Source: Rhodoferax sp.
GTDB lineage: Bacteria > Pseudomonadota > Gammaproteobacteria > Burkholderiales > Burkholderiaceae_C
Assembly (NCBI GenBank): GCA_020048255.1
Contig: JAIFMR010000028.1
Span: forward strand, 1-8,598
Length of the DNA: 8,598 bases
Reading direction: 5' to 3'
Positions 1-6,550 of the stretch are shown piece after piece. The notes beneath the pieces are model-generated. The model searched no databases. It had not been told where the DNA came from and saw only the letters and a program-made list of their open reading frames with translations. The first letter of the stretch is position 1. Every line of letters starts with the position of its first letter. The position numbers and the translations under genes were made by a program.

Positions 1-510
1 ATCGTCCAGGATAGCCACGGCTGTCAGAAAAATTTTCAAAGACGCAGGTACTCGAGAGCCCAGCAACACCAAAATCCCCAAGGCAAAGGCGATGTCGGTG
101 GCCATGGGAATCCCCCAGCCTCGCAGGGCGACCGGGTCACCCGCATTGATGCTGGCATAAATCAGGGCGGGCACCGCCATGCCGCCCAACGCCGCACCGG
201 CTGGCAACATCACTTGCCGCAGGCTGGCTAGCTCGCCCTCGAGCAGTTCACGCTTGATCTCCAAACCCACCAGGAAGAAAAACACCGCCATCCACAGGTC
301 ATTGACCCAGACGATCATCGGTTTGGCCAGCACCAGCGCTTCACCCCCCAGCCGCAGTTCCATCGGAAACTGCAGCAAGGACTGGTACCACGCACTCCAG
401 GGTGAATTGCTCAAGACCAGCGCCACCATGGCAGCCAGAGCCAGCAGCACACCGCCCAGGGTTTGTGCGTTGATGAAAGGCGTCATGCTTTTGAGCAGCA
501 GTTTGATCAT
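1..510 (-). CDS. nhaA: Na+/H+ antiporter NhaA, N-terminal part (cut by window edge)
   Basis: Inner-membrane antiporter that expels Na+ (or Li+) in exchange for protons, supporting pH and sodium homeostasis. Read on the minus strand from the ATG at 510-508, 170 codons are visible and the 3' end lies outside the window; E. coli NhaA is 388 residues, so just under half is seen. Signatures are a hydrophobic first helix (about residues 15-33), the motif FFFLVGLEIKREL (about 87-99), GWGIPMATDIAFALG (131-145) and LKIFLTAVAILDD ending at residue 170. T138/D139 match E. coli T132/D133, and D169/D170 match the ion-binding pair D163/D164, so the key acidic residues seen are intact. No Shine-Dalgarno motif precedes the ATG; the start is chosen because MIKLLLKSMTPFINAQ resembles the family N-terminus. 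It is divergent from the fumarase gene and shares a 103-base spacer with it. The family call is firm. Confidence 0.96.
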   Translation of the reverse strand, partial: MIKLLLKSMTPFINAQTLGGVLLALAAMVALVLSNSPWSAWYQSLLQFPMELRLGGEALVLAKPMIVWVNDLWMAVFFFLVGLEIKRELLEGELASLRQVMLPAGAALGGMAVPALIYASINAGDPVALRGWGIPMATDIAFALGILVLLGSRVPASLKIFLTAVAILDD

Positions 511-613
511 GGGGAATGCGGGCTGATTGCGTCAGCCTGGTGTTGGGGGGGCTTGGTTAAACTTGCATGCTACCGTGACCCGTGAGTCCACAACACTTTT
601 AAGGCATCCCACC
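511..613. other. Divergent spacer between nhaA and the fumarase gene
   Basis: This 103-base stretch must carry the 5' signals of both divergent genes. A run of seven G at 545-551 is the only striking sequence element. I found no pair of -35 and -10 boxes that I would defend in either direction. On the minus strand a weak TTGTGG and TAGCAT pair exists, but with only about 15 bases between the boxes. The fumarase ribosome binding site is probably AAGG at 601-604, nine bases before its ATG. Confidence 0.4.
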
Positions 614-2167
614 ATGAGTACCGCCATCCGCCAAAGCGACCTGATTGAATCTGTCGCCGCCGCCCTGCAATACATCAGCTACTACCACCCCGCCGACTAC
701 ATCTCTCATTTGGCGCGCGCCTATGAACGCGAGCAAAGCCCGGCAGCCAAAGACGCCATCGCCCAGATTCTGACCAACAGCAAGATGAGCGCAACTGGCC
801 ACCGCCCGATCTGCCAGGACACCGGCATCGTCAACGTGTTCCTCAAAGTTGGTATGGATGTGCGCTGGGAAGGCTTCACCGGCAGCCTGGACGATGCCAT
901 CAACGAAGGGGTGCGCCGCGCCTACAACTTCGCCGGCAACACCTTGCGCGCCAGCGTGGTGGCCGACCCTGAATTTCTGCGCAAGAACACCAAGGACAAC
1001 ACCCCAGCCGTCATCAACACCGAGATCGTCCCCGGCAATACCGTTGAAGTGACGGTCGCAGCCAAAGGCGGCGGTAGCGAGAACAAGAGCAAGATGGTCA
1101 TGCTTAACCCGGGTGACAGCGTAGTGGACTGGGTGCTGAAAACCGTGCCCACCATGGGTGCCGGCTGGTGCCCACCCGGCATGCTGGGCATTGGCATTGG
1201 CGGCACGGCCGAAAAAGCTGTACTGATGGCCAAGGAAAGCCTGATGGACGACCTGAACATGTATGAGCTGCAGGCCAAAGCCGACAGTGGTGCAGAGCTT
1301 TCCAACGTTGAAAAGCTGCGCCTGGAGTTGTTCGAAAAAGTCAACGCGCTTGGCATTGGTGCGCAGGGTCTGGGCGGCCTGACGACGGTGCTGGACATCA
1401 AAATCAAGATGTACCCCACCCACGCTGCCAGCAAGCCTGTGGCCATGATCCCCAACTGTGCTGCCACCCGCCACGCGCACTTCGTGATGGACGGCAGCGG
1501 CCCGGTCTACCTGACCCCACCTTCGCTGGACACCTGGCCCGATGTAGCCTGGACACCCGACTACGTCAAGAGCAAAAAGGTCGACCTCAACACCCTGACT
1601 CCCGCCGAAGTGGCCAGCTGGAAGCCTGGCGATACCTTGTTGCTCAACGGCAAAATGCTCACTGGCCGCGACGCTGCCCACAAGCGCATCAAGGACATGC
1701 TGGCCAAAGGTGAAAAATTGCCGGTGGACTTCACCAACCGCGTCATTTATTACGTCGGCCCGGTTGATCCCGTGGGTGACGAGGCGGTAGGCCCTGCTGG
1801 CCCCACCACTGCCACCCGCATGGACGGCTTTACCGAGATGATGTTGGCACAGACCGGATTGATCGCCATGATTGGCAAGTCCGAACGTGGCCCGGTGGCC
1901 ATTGAGGCCATCAAGAAGCATCAAAGTGCCTACCTGATGGCCGTCGGTGGTGCTGCCTATCTGGTGTCCAAGGCCATCAAAACGGCCAAGGTGCTGGGTT
2001 TTGCTGATCTGGGCATGGAAGCCATTTACGAATTCGATGTCGTGGATATGCCGGTCACCGTGGCGGTGGATGCCCAGGGCACCAGCGTGCACAACACCGG
2101 TCCGGCCGAATGGCAACAACGCATTGCCACCGGTGAATTCAAAGGCATCAGCGTCACAGGTCGATGA
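614..2167 (+). CDS. fumA: Class I (iron-sulfur) fumarate hydratase
   Basis: Catalyses reversible hydration of fumarate to L-malate in the TCA cycle, in the cytoplasm. The 517-residue protein has the two-domain layout of single-chain class I fumarases: an N-terminal alpha-type domain (about 10-290) with the cluster ligands, then a beta-type domain (about 330-510). The three [4Fe-4S] ligands are C67 in RPICQDTG, C186 in GWCPPGMLGIGIGG and C282 in IPNCAATRHAHF; their spacing (119 and 96) is close to that of characterised homologues. The beta domain shows LLLNGKMLTGRDAAHKR and GPVDPVGDEAVGPAGPTT. The open frame extends upstream to a TTG at 527, but the ATG at 614 is preferred because AAGG lies nine bases before it and MSTAIRQSDLIES is where family similarity begins. 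It is unrelated to class II FumC, and the cluster makes oxygen sensitivity likely (family knowledge). The kinase gene follows after 33 bases with no terminator hairpin seen between. Confidence 0.97.
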   Translation: MSTAIRQSDLIESVAAALQYISYYHPADYISHLARAYEREQSPAAKDAIAQILTNSKMSATGHRPICQDTGIVNVFLKVGMDVRWEGFTGSLDDAINEGVRRAYNFAGNTLRASVVADPEFLRKNTKDNTPAVINTEIVPGNTVEVTVAAKGGGSENKSKMVMLNPGDSVVDWVLKTVPTMGAGWCPPGMLGIGIGGTAEKAVLMAKESLMDDLNMYELQAKADSGAELSNVEKLRLELFEKVNALGIGAQGLGGLTTVLDIKIKMYPTHAASKPVAMIPNCAATRHAHFVMDGSGPVYLTPPSLDTWPDVAWTPDYVKSKKVDLNTLTPAEVASWKPGDTLLLNGKMLTGRDAAHKRIKDMLAKGEKLPVDFTNRVIYYVGPVDPVGDEAVGPAGPTTATRMDGFTEMMLAQTGLIAMIGKSERGPVAIEAIKKHQSAYLMAVGGAAYLVSKAIKTAKVLGFADLGMEAIYEFDVVDMPVTVAVDAQGTSVHNTGPAEWQQRIATGEFKGISVTGR

Positions 2168-2200
2168 TGTGAGTCACTGAGTGAAATCTGGCAACGGCCA

Positions 2201-2971
2201 ATGAAAATCAGGCTTTTCCGATTTCACTCCCTGGCCGCGCGGGTCGCAGCGCTGACGGTGGCCCTGTTGCTGCTGGGCCTGACGCTCCTGGCGAGCTACA
2301 CCAGTCAGACGCTGCGCGATGCGGTTGTGCGCCAGCTTTCAGCACAGCAGTTGGATGCCGTCTCCGGGCTGGCCGCCTACATCAACCACGCCATGGTGCA
2401 ACGCAGGCAGGCCCTGCAACACGTGGCACAGCGCATCCACCCCGGCATGTTGGACAGCGACCCACTCACCCAGACATTTCTGGCCAGCCAGGTCACCATG
2501 CTGGACTTGTTCAATGGCGGCGTTTACGTTACCCGTCTGGATGGCACCGCGATGGCCTCCCTACCGGAGAGTGCCGGGCGCGTCAGGCTCAACTACCTTG
2601 ACCGCCGCCACGTTGCTGCGGCGCTCCAGCAGGGCAAGTTTGGCGTCAGCGAGGTGACCATTGGCAAAGCCCTGAAAACCCCTGTATTCAGTGTCGCCAC
2701 GCCGATTCTGGATACCCAGGGAAGGGTGATCGGCGCACTGGTCGGCGTCATTGATCTGGCCCAGCCCAATTTCCTGGACGAACTGACGCAAATGCGGCAA
2801 GGGCAATCGGGCTCCTATTTGCTGCAGGACCCCAGGGACAGCATCATCATCACTGGCACAGACAAAAAGCGCATCCTGGAGCGCTTGGTTCCCGGTGTAA
2901 ACCCTTTGGGCGACCGCTTTCGCAACGGGTTTGAGGGATCTGGTGCATCCCCGAGACCGGCTGGATTCTGA
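2201..2971 (+). CDS. Sensor half of a split hybrid histidine kinase (dCache-like domain)
   Basis: Encodes 256 residues: a short basic N-terminus, one transmembrane helix (about 13-33, ALTVALLLLGLTLLA), then an extracytoplasmic domain resembling a double-Cache (dCache_1) ligand sensor. Typical of that fold are NYLDRRHVAAALQQGKFGVS, PVFSVATPILDTQGRVIGAL, GVIDL and, near the end, NGFEG. The frame then runs into ten unrelated residues (SGASPRPAGF) and a TGA at 2969-2971. In the next frame, the expected end of the sensor (IPETGWILIGTLPTSEAF) continues directly into the second membrane helix and kinase of the downstream gene. I therefore read this as the 5' part of one gene broken by a frame change rather than an independent protein. 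If expressed alone it would be a membrane-anchored sensor with no output domain. The start ATG lacks a good Shine-Dalgarno motif. The ligand is unknown; dCache domains commonly bind small metabolites such as amino or organic acids. Confidence 0.8.
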   Translation: MKIRLFRFHSLAARVAALTVALLLLGLTLLASYTSQTLRDAVVRQLSAQQLDAVSGLAAYINHAMVQRRQALQHVAQRIHPGMLDSDPLTQTFLASQVTMLDLFNGGVYVTRLDGTAMASLPESAGRVRLNYLDRRHVAAALQQGKFGVSEVTIGKALKTPVFSVATPILDTQGRVIGALVGVIDLAQPNFLDELTQMRQGQSGSYLLQDPRDSIIITGTDKKRILERLVPGVNPLGDRFRNGFEGSGASPRPAGF

Positions 2972-2980
2972 TCGGCACCT
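2930..2980 (+). other. Frame break inside the histidine kinase gene
   Basis: The upstream frame reads Gly-Phe-Glu-Gly (codons 2927-2938) and then stops at TGA 2969-2971. The downstream frame opens just after its own TGA at 2932-2934 and reads Ile-Pro-Glu-Thr-Gly-Trp from 2947 onward. The crossing must therefore lie between about 2935 and 2968, and one base is missing relative to a single open frame. Two explanations fit. One is loss of one C from the CCCC run at 2949-2952; restoring it gives GSGASPETGWILIG. The other is a larger deletion of length 3n+1, which I favour slightly because, from memory of related sensors, roughly twenty residues usually separate GFEG from the IPxTGW motif. The frame-corrected protein would be about 1147 residues. 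Confidence 0.8.
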
Positions 2981-5643
2981 TGCCGACTTCAGAGGCGTTT
3001 GCCCCAATGAACGCCAATCGCCAGACACTGTGGATAACGCTGGGGGTTTTCACCTTGCTGATGGGCTTACTGGTCTGGATGAGCACCACACAGCTGTTGC
3101 GCCGCCAGATCAAACCGGTCCTGGATGCTTCACAAGCCTTGCGCTTGTTGGCGCCAATTGACAGCGCCTTGGCCAAGCCGCCGCTGCGTGGTCAGGATGA
3201 AATTGCCGACCTGATTGGCAACTTCAATCACCTGATTGAGGTTGTCATGCAACGCGACCAGGCGCTCAAAGACAGCGAACAGCGTTACCGCACCTTGGTC
3301 GAAGAGTCCCCCAAGGCCCTGCTGGTGCACCGCCAGGGCGCGATCCTGTATGTGAACCCGGCCGCCGTGACCCTGTTTGGCGCTCAAACCGAGGACAAAC
3401 TGCTGGGACGCCAGACGTCCAGCTTGATCCATCCTGATTTTGTGGACTCTCAGGCGGCACGGATGCAACGCATCGTCAACGGCGAATCACAGCTGGACAA
3501 AGCCGAGTCGCGCTTTTTGCGCCTGGATGGCACACCGGTTGAGGTGGAAGTGCAAGGCACCGCCATTGTGTATGCGGGCCGGGATGCGATTCAGGTGTCC
3601 ATTGTGGACATCACCGAACGCAAAAAACTCGAGAAAAAACTGCTTGCCAGTGAGGAAAAACACCGGGTTCTGCTGGACGAGTCTGGCGACCCGATCTTCA
3701 GCTTTTACCCCGACGGGCGCTATGAATATGTTAACGAGGTCTACGCCAAGACCTTTGGCAAAACGCCTGAAGAATTCCGGGGAAAGACCTTTTGGGAGAT
3801 CTTTCCTAAAGACGAGGCAGACAAGCGTTTTCACATCCTCAGTGACATTTTTAAATTGAACGAAACCAAGGTGTACGACATCATGGTGAGTAGCACCACG
3901 GGTGAGCGCTACATGATCACCACGGCCAAACCGATTCACAATGAGTCTGGGCAGGTCAGCTCGGTGGTGTGCATCTCCAAAGACATCACCGAGCGAAAAA
4001 TGGCCGAACAGGCCGCCCATGCGGCCAGCCAGGCCAAGTCTGAATTTTTGGCGAACATGAGCCACGAGATCCGAACCCCCCTCAATGGCGTGATCGGCAT
4101 GGTGGACATTTTGCGTGAGACACCCCTTACCCCGGAGCAGCACCGCATGCTCAACACTGTTCACAACTCCTCCGAGGCCTTGCTGGGCATCCTCAATGAC
4201 GTGCTTGATTTCTCAAAGATCGAGGCGGGCAAACTCGCCGTGGAGCAAGTGCCCCTGCACCTGCGCAGCGTGGTCGAAGGGGTGGCCCAGTTGTTGGTGT
4301 CGCAGCCCAAATCCATGACAGTACAGGTCTCGCTGTTTGTGTCACCTGAACTGCCTGAGTGGATCCTGGGCGACCCGAGCCGCATGCGCCAGGTCCTACT
4401 CAACCTGCTAGGTAACGCCATCAAGTTCACCGCTCAGAAAGGACAGGCCGATGCACTGGTCAGCCTGGAGGTGGAGTCCGAACTGCTGCCAGACGGCCAA
4501 AGTGCCGTGCAGTTTCGCGTGATCGACAACGGCATTGGCATCAGTGACCAGGTGATGGGCAAACTGTTTGCGCCATTTACCCAGGCTGATGAAAGCACCT
4601 CTCGCAAATATGGCGGCACCGGGCTGGGCCTGTCCATCAGCAAACGCCTGGTAGAACTGATGCGGGGCCGCATTACGGCGCGCAGCCAACTGGGTTTGGG
4701 CTCGGAGTTCACAGTAGAGCTCCCCTTGCTCGCGGCCGAACCCCAGCACGCCTCGCCAGCCCTGCCTGACCTCACGGGTGTGCAGGTTTTGGTGGTGACC
4801 CAAAGCCCCTTGGCCAAAAAAATTCGCTGCGCCTATTGCAACGCGGCGGGTGCCCTCACCCATGTGGTGCCTGACATGCCGGCTGCCCATGCCTGGCTGA
4901 GCCAGCAGGCCGAGCCCGCGGGCTGCGTTGTGCTGATCGACCGCTTTGTGACACAACCGGTCAATGAACTGGGTTTGCCGCCGCAGGTGTCGGTGGTCCG
5001 GATGGTTCAGCATGGCGGACGCGAAGATCCGGGTGAAATCAGCGTGGCAGCGCGGCCTTTGCTGTATCACCCCTTTTTGCAAGCCATCGCACTGGCCAGC
5101 GGGCAGGCTAAAGCACCACAGAGCCTGCTCACCGCGGCAGTCAGCGCAGGTGCTGCAAAAGGGGCAAATGAAGCGGCTGCGGCAGGGGTCTCGCCCCACC
5201 TGATTCTTTTGGCCGAGGACAACGAAACCAATCGCGATGTGCTGCAAGAGCAACTCACCTTGTTGGGCTACGCCTGTGAAACGGCACAAGATGGCGTACA
5301 AGCCCTGAAATTGTGGCGTGACGGCCGTCATGAAGGTGCACACGGCCGCTACGCCTTGCTACTCACCGACTGCCAGATGCCCAACCTGGATGGCTTTGGC
5401 CTGACCCGGGCCATCCGTGGCGAAGAGGCGGCGTCCACCCGCCTGCCCATTGTGGCCATCACGGGCAATGCCATGCAGGGTGCCGAGCAACAGTGCCTGA
5501 CTTGTGGCATGGACGATTATCTGACCAAGCCCTTGCGCATGAAAGCCTTGGCGGCCATGCTGAACAAGTGGCTGGCGCCAGCTTCATCGGTCGGTGACAC
5601 GCCCAGCAGCAACCAGGCAAACGCCGCCCCTTCTGCACAGTAA
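2980..5643 (+). CDS. Kinase half of hybrid histidine kinase (TM-HAMP-PAS-PAS-HisKA-HATPase-pseudoREC-REC)
   Basis: Sensor kinase expected to autophosphorylate on His and pass phosphate to its own receiver. Residues are counted from TTG 2980 (887 residues); an ATG at 3007 is the alternative local start, but the true start is probably 2201. Order: second transmembrane helix (about 16-37); HAMP-like linker (40-92) with GQDEIADLIGNFNHL; PAS1 (about 100-213); PAS2 (about 225-340), each ending in DITERK; HisKA with SHEIRTPLNG, phospho-accepting H362; HATPase_c with N-box N479 (LLNLLGNAIKF), G1 D516 (IDNGIGI), F-box FAPFTQADES and G2 GGTGLGLSI. A degenerate receiver (about 600-708) precedes a canonical receiver (740-866) with E746/D747, phospho-acceptor D797 (TDCQMP), T828 and K850 (TKP). 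A 20-residue Ala/Ser/Pro-rich tail follows; no HPt domain is present, so a separate phosphotransfer partner is expected. All catalytic motifs are intact, so the kinase half is not visibly decayed. murI starts ten bases after the stop. Confidence 0.93.
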   Translation: MPTSEAFAPMNANRQTLWITLGVFTLLMGLLVWMSTTQLLRRQIKPVLDASQALRLLAPIDSALAKPPLRGQDEIADLIGNFNHLIEVVMQRDQALKDSEQRYRTLVEESPKALLVHRQGAILYVNPAAVTLFGAQTEDKLLGRQTSSLIHPDFVDSQAARMQRIVNGESQLDKAESRFLRLDGTPVEVEVQGTAIVYAGRDAIQVSIVDITERKKLEKKLLASEEKHRVLLDESGDPIFSFYPDGRYEYVNEVYAKTFGKTPEEFRGKTFWEIFPKDEADKRFHILSDIFKLNETKVYDIMVSSTTGERYMITTAKPIHNESGQVSSVVCISKDITERKMAEQAAHAASQAKSEFLANMSHEIRTPLNGVIGMVDILRETPLTPEQHRMLNTVHNSSEALLGILNDVLDFSKIEAGKLAVEQVPLHLRSVVEGVAQLLVSQPKSMTVQVSLFVSPELPEWILGDPSRMRQVLLNLLGNAIKFTAQKGQADALVSLEVESELLPDGQSAVQFRVIDNGIGISDQVMGKLFAPFTQADESTSRKYGGTGLGLSISKRLVELMRGRITARSQLGLGSEFTVELPLLAAEPQHASPALPDLTGVQVLVVTQSPLAKKIRCAYCNAAGALTHVVPDMPAAHAWLSQQAEPAGCVVLIDRFVTQPVNELGLPPQVSVVRMVQHGGREDPGEISVAARPLLYHPFLQAIALASGQAKAPQSLLTAAVSAGAAKGANEAAAAGVSPHLILLAEDNETNRDVLQEQLTLLGYACETAQDGVQALKLWRDGRHEGAHGRYALLLTDCQMPNLDGFGLTRAIRGEEAASTRLPIVAITGNAMQGAEQQCLTCGMDDYLTKPLRMKALAAMLNKWLAPASSVGDTPSSNQANAAPSAQ

Positions 5644-5653
5644 AGCGCTGCCC

Positions 5654-6496
5654 ATGCCAGCCGACCGGCCCGCACCCCAGATATCGCTGCCCCCCACGCA
5701 TCAAGCCATCGGTGTGTTTGACAGTGGCGTGGGCGGCTTGAGCATCTTGATGGCCTTGCGCGACGAGCTACCGTTGGAGGATTTTGTGTATGTGGCCGAC
5801 AGCGGTTTTGCGCCCTATGGCGAGCGCGACGAAGTATTTGTGGCTGAACGCTCCCGCATCATTACCCGCCATTTGCGCAAGCCTGACGCATTGGGTATCA
5901 AGGCGCTGGTCATGGCCTGCAACACCGCCACTGCCGGCGCAATCCACCTGCTACGGCAGGACTATCCGGCACTGCCCATCATTGGCGTCGAGCCGGCGCT
6001 GAAGCCGGCGGTGGCTCTGAGCCGAACCCAGCGCATCGGTGTCATGGCCACCCGAGGCACCCTGGCCAGTCAAAAATTCAAGACTCTTCTGGATTCCCTG
6101 ACGGGCCAAGCCGAGTTCATTTGTCAGGCCTGTGACGGTCTGGCCGATGCCATTGAGCATGATGAAAAAGAGAAAATCGTAGCACTCTGTGCAATCTACA
6201 CAAGGGCTATGGGCCATTTTGGCTTAAATAGCGGTGAGATGGACACTTTGGTGCTGGGTTGCACCCACTACCCCTTTGCCCGAGCTGAATTAGCCCAGTT
6301 CTTGCCCCCTGGGGTACAACTCATCGACAGCGCCGGCCCGGTAGCGCGCCAGACCCGCCGGGTTTTGACGCACCTGGCCAGCGGCGATGGGCCCGGTCAG
6401 CTCACCTTGCAGTCCACCGGCAACCCGGCCTTGCTGGCGCAAGCTGCCCAGCGTTGGCTGGGCTGCACCCAGCCCGTGCAAACGCTGGTGTTGTAA
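5654..6496 (+). CDS. murI: Glutamate racemase
   Basis: Cofactor-independent racemase converting L-glutamate to D-glutamate, which MurD adds as residue 2 of the peptidoglycan stem peptide. The 280-residue length is typical. Signatures in order: GVFDSGVGGLS with D23 and S24; VADSGFAPYGE (47-57); MACNTATAG with catalytic C89; GVEPALKPAV (111-120); and LVLGCTHYPF with the second catalytic C203 and H205. Both cysteines of the two-base mechanism are present. The ATG at 5654 is chosen although it lacks a clear ribosome binding site: a GTG at 5594 would add 20 residues and overlap the kinase gene by 50 bases, and the conserved fold begins only at about residue 19. The ten-base gap after the kinase stop suggests shared transcription or translational coupling. 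No terminator is visible in the 54 bases that follow. Confidence 0.97.
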   Translation: MPADRPAPQISLPPTHQAIGVFDSGVGGLSILMALRDELPLEDFVYVADSGFAPYGERDEVFVAERSRIITRHLRKPDALGIKALVMACNTATAGAIHLLRQDYPALPIIGVEPALKPAVALSRTQRIGVMATRGTLASQKFKTLLDSLTGQAEFICQACDGLADAIEHDEKEKIVALCAIYTRAMGHFGLNSGEMDTLVLGCTHYPFARAELAQFLPPGVQLIDSAGPVARQTRRVLTHLASGDGPGQLTLQSTGNPALLAQAAQRWLGCTQPVQTLVL

Positions 6497-6536
6497 TTGC
6501 GCCCGCCGGGCCGACAGCGGTGTGCGTCGCATCCGG

Positions 6537-6542
6537 GATAAT
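6537..6542 (+). promoter_or_regulatory. Candidate -10 box of dapC, possible leaderless transcript
   Basis: GATAAT matches five of six bases of the sigma-70 -10 consensus. It ends only eight bases before the dapC ATG at 6551, so transcription would begin at or within a base or two of the start codon. No Shine-Dalgarno motif lies between the box and the ATG, consistent with leaderless initiation. The -35 region is weak: CCGACA at 6511-6516 is the best match, but with a 20-base spacer. This is inferred from sequence only. Confidence 0.5.
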
Positions 6543-6550
6543 CGCGCCCC

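Noticed and set aside
179..526. 115-codon plus-strand open frame at the left end
   Set aside because: It lies opposite nhaA, whose family motifs are clear; the translation is low-complexity Ser/Thr/Pro/Arg.
527..613. N-terminal extension of fumarase from TTG 527
   Set aside because: The extra 29 residues do not resemble the family, and the ATG at 614 has a ribosome binding site at a normal distance.
599..2119. 506-codon open frame on the minus strand opposite the fumarase gene
   Set aside because: It mirrors the fumarase codons of a GC-rich genome, is rich in His, Gly and Val with no recognisable domain, and the plus-strand fumarase is unambiguous.
2920..2971. Programmed -1 ribosomal frameshift joining the two kinase halves
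   Set aside because: No heptamer of the X-XXY-YYZ type in the zero frame and no evident stimulatory hairpin in the crossing interval; an indel is the simpler reading.
4408..5343. 311-codon minus-strand open frame opposite the kinase ATPase and receiver region
   Set aside because: It is a shadow of a well-supported kinase reading frame, with no motif or start signal of its own.
5594..5653. GTG start for MurI overlapping the end of the kinase gene
   Set aside because: It adds 20 non-conserved residues, has no ribosome binding site, and overlaps the kinase; the ATG at 5654 gives a normal MurI length.
6497..6530. GC-rich CCCGCCGGG palindrome after murI as a terminator
   Set aside because: The stem is too short and no T tract follows it.
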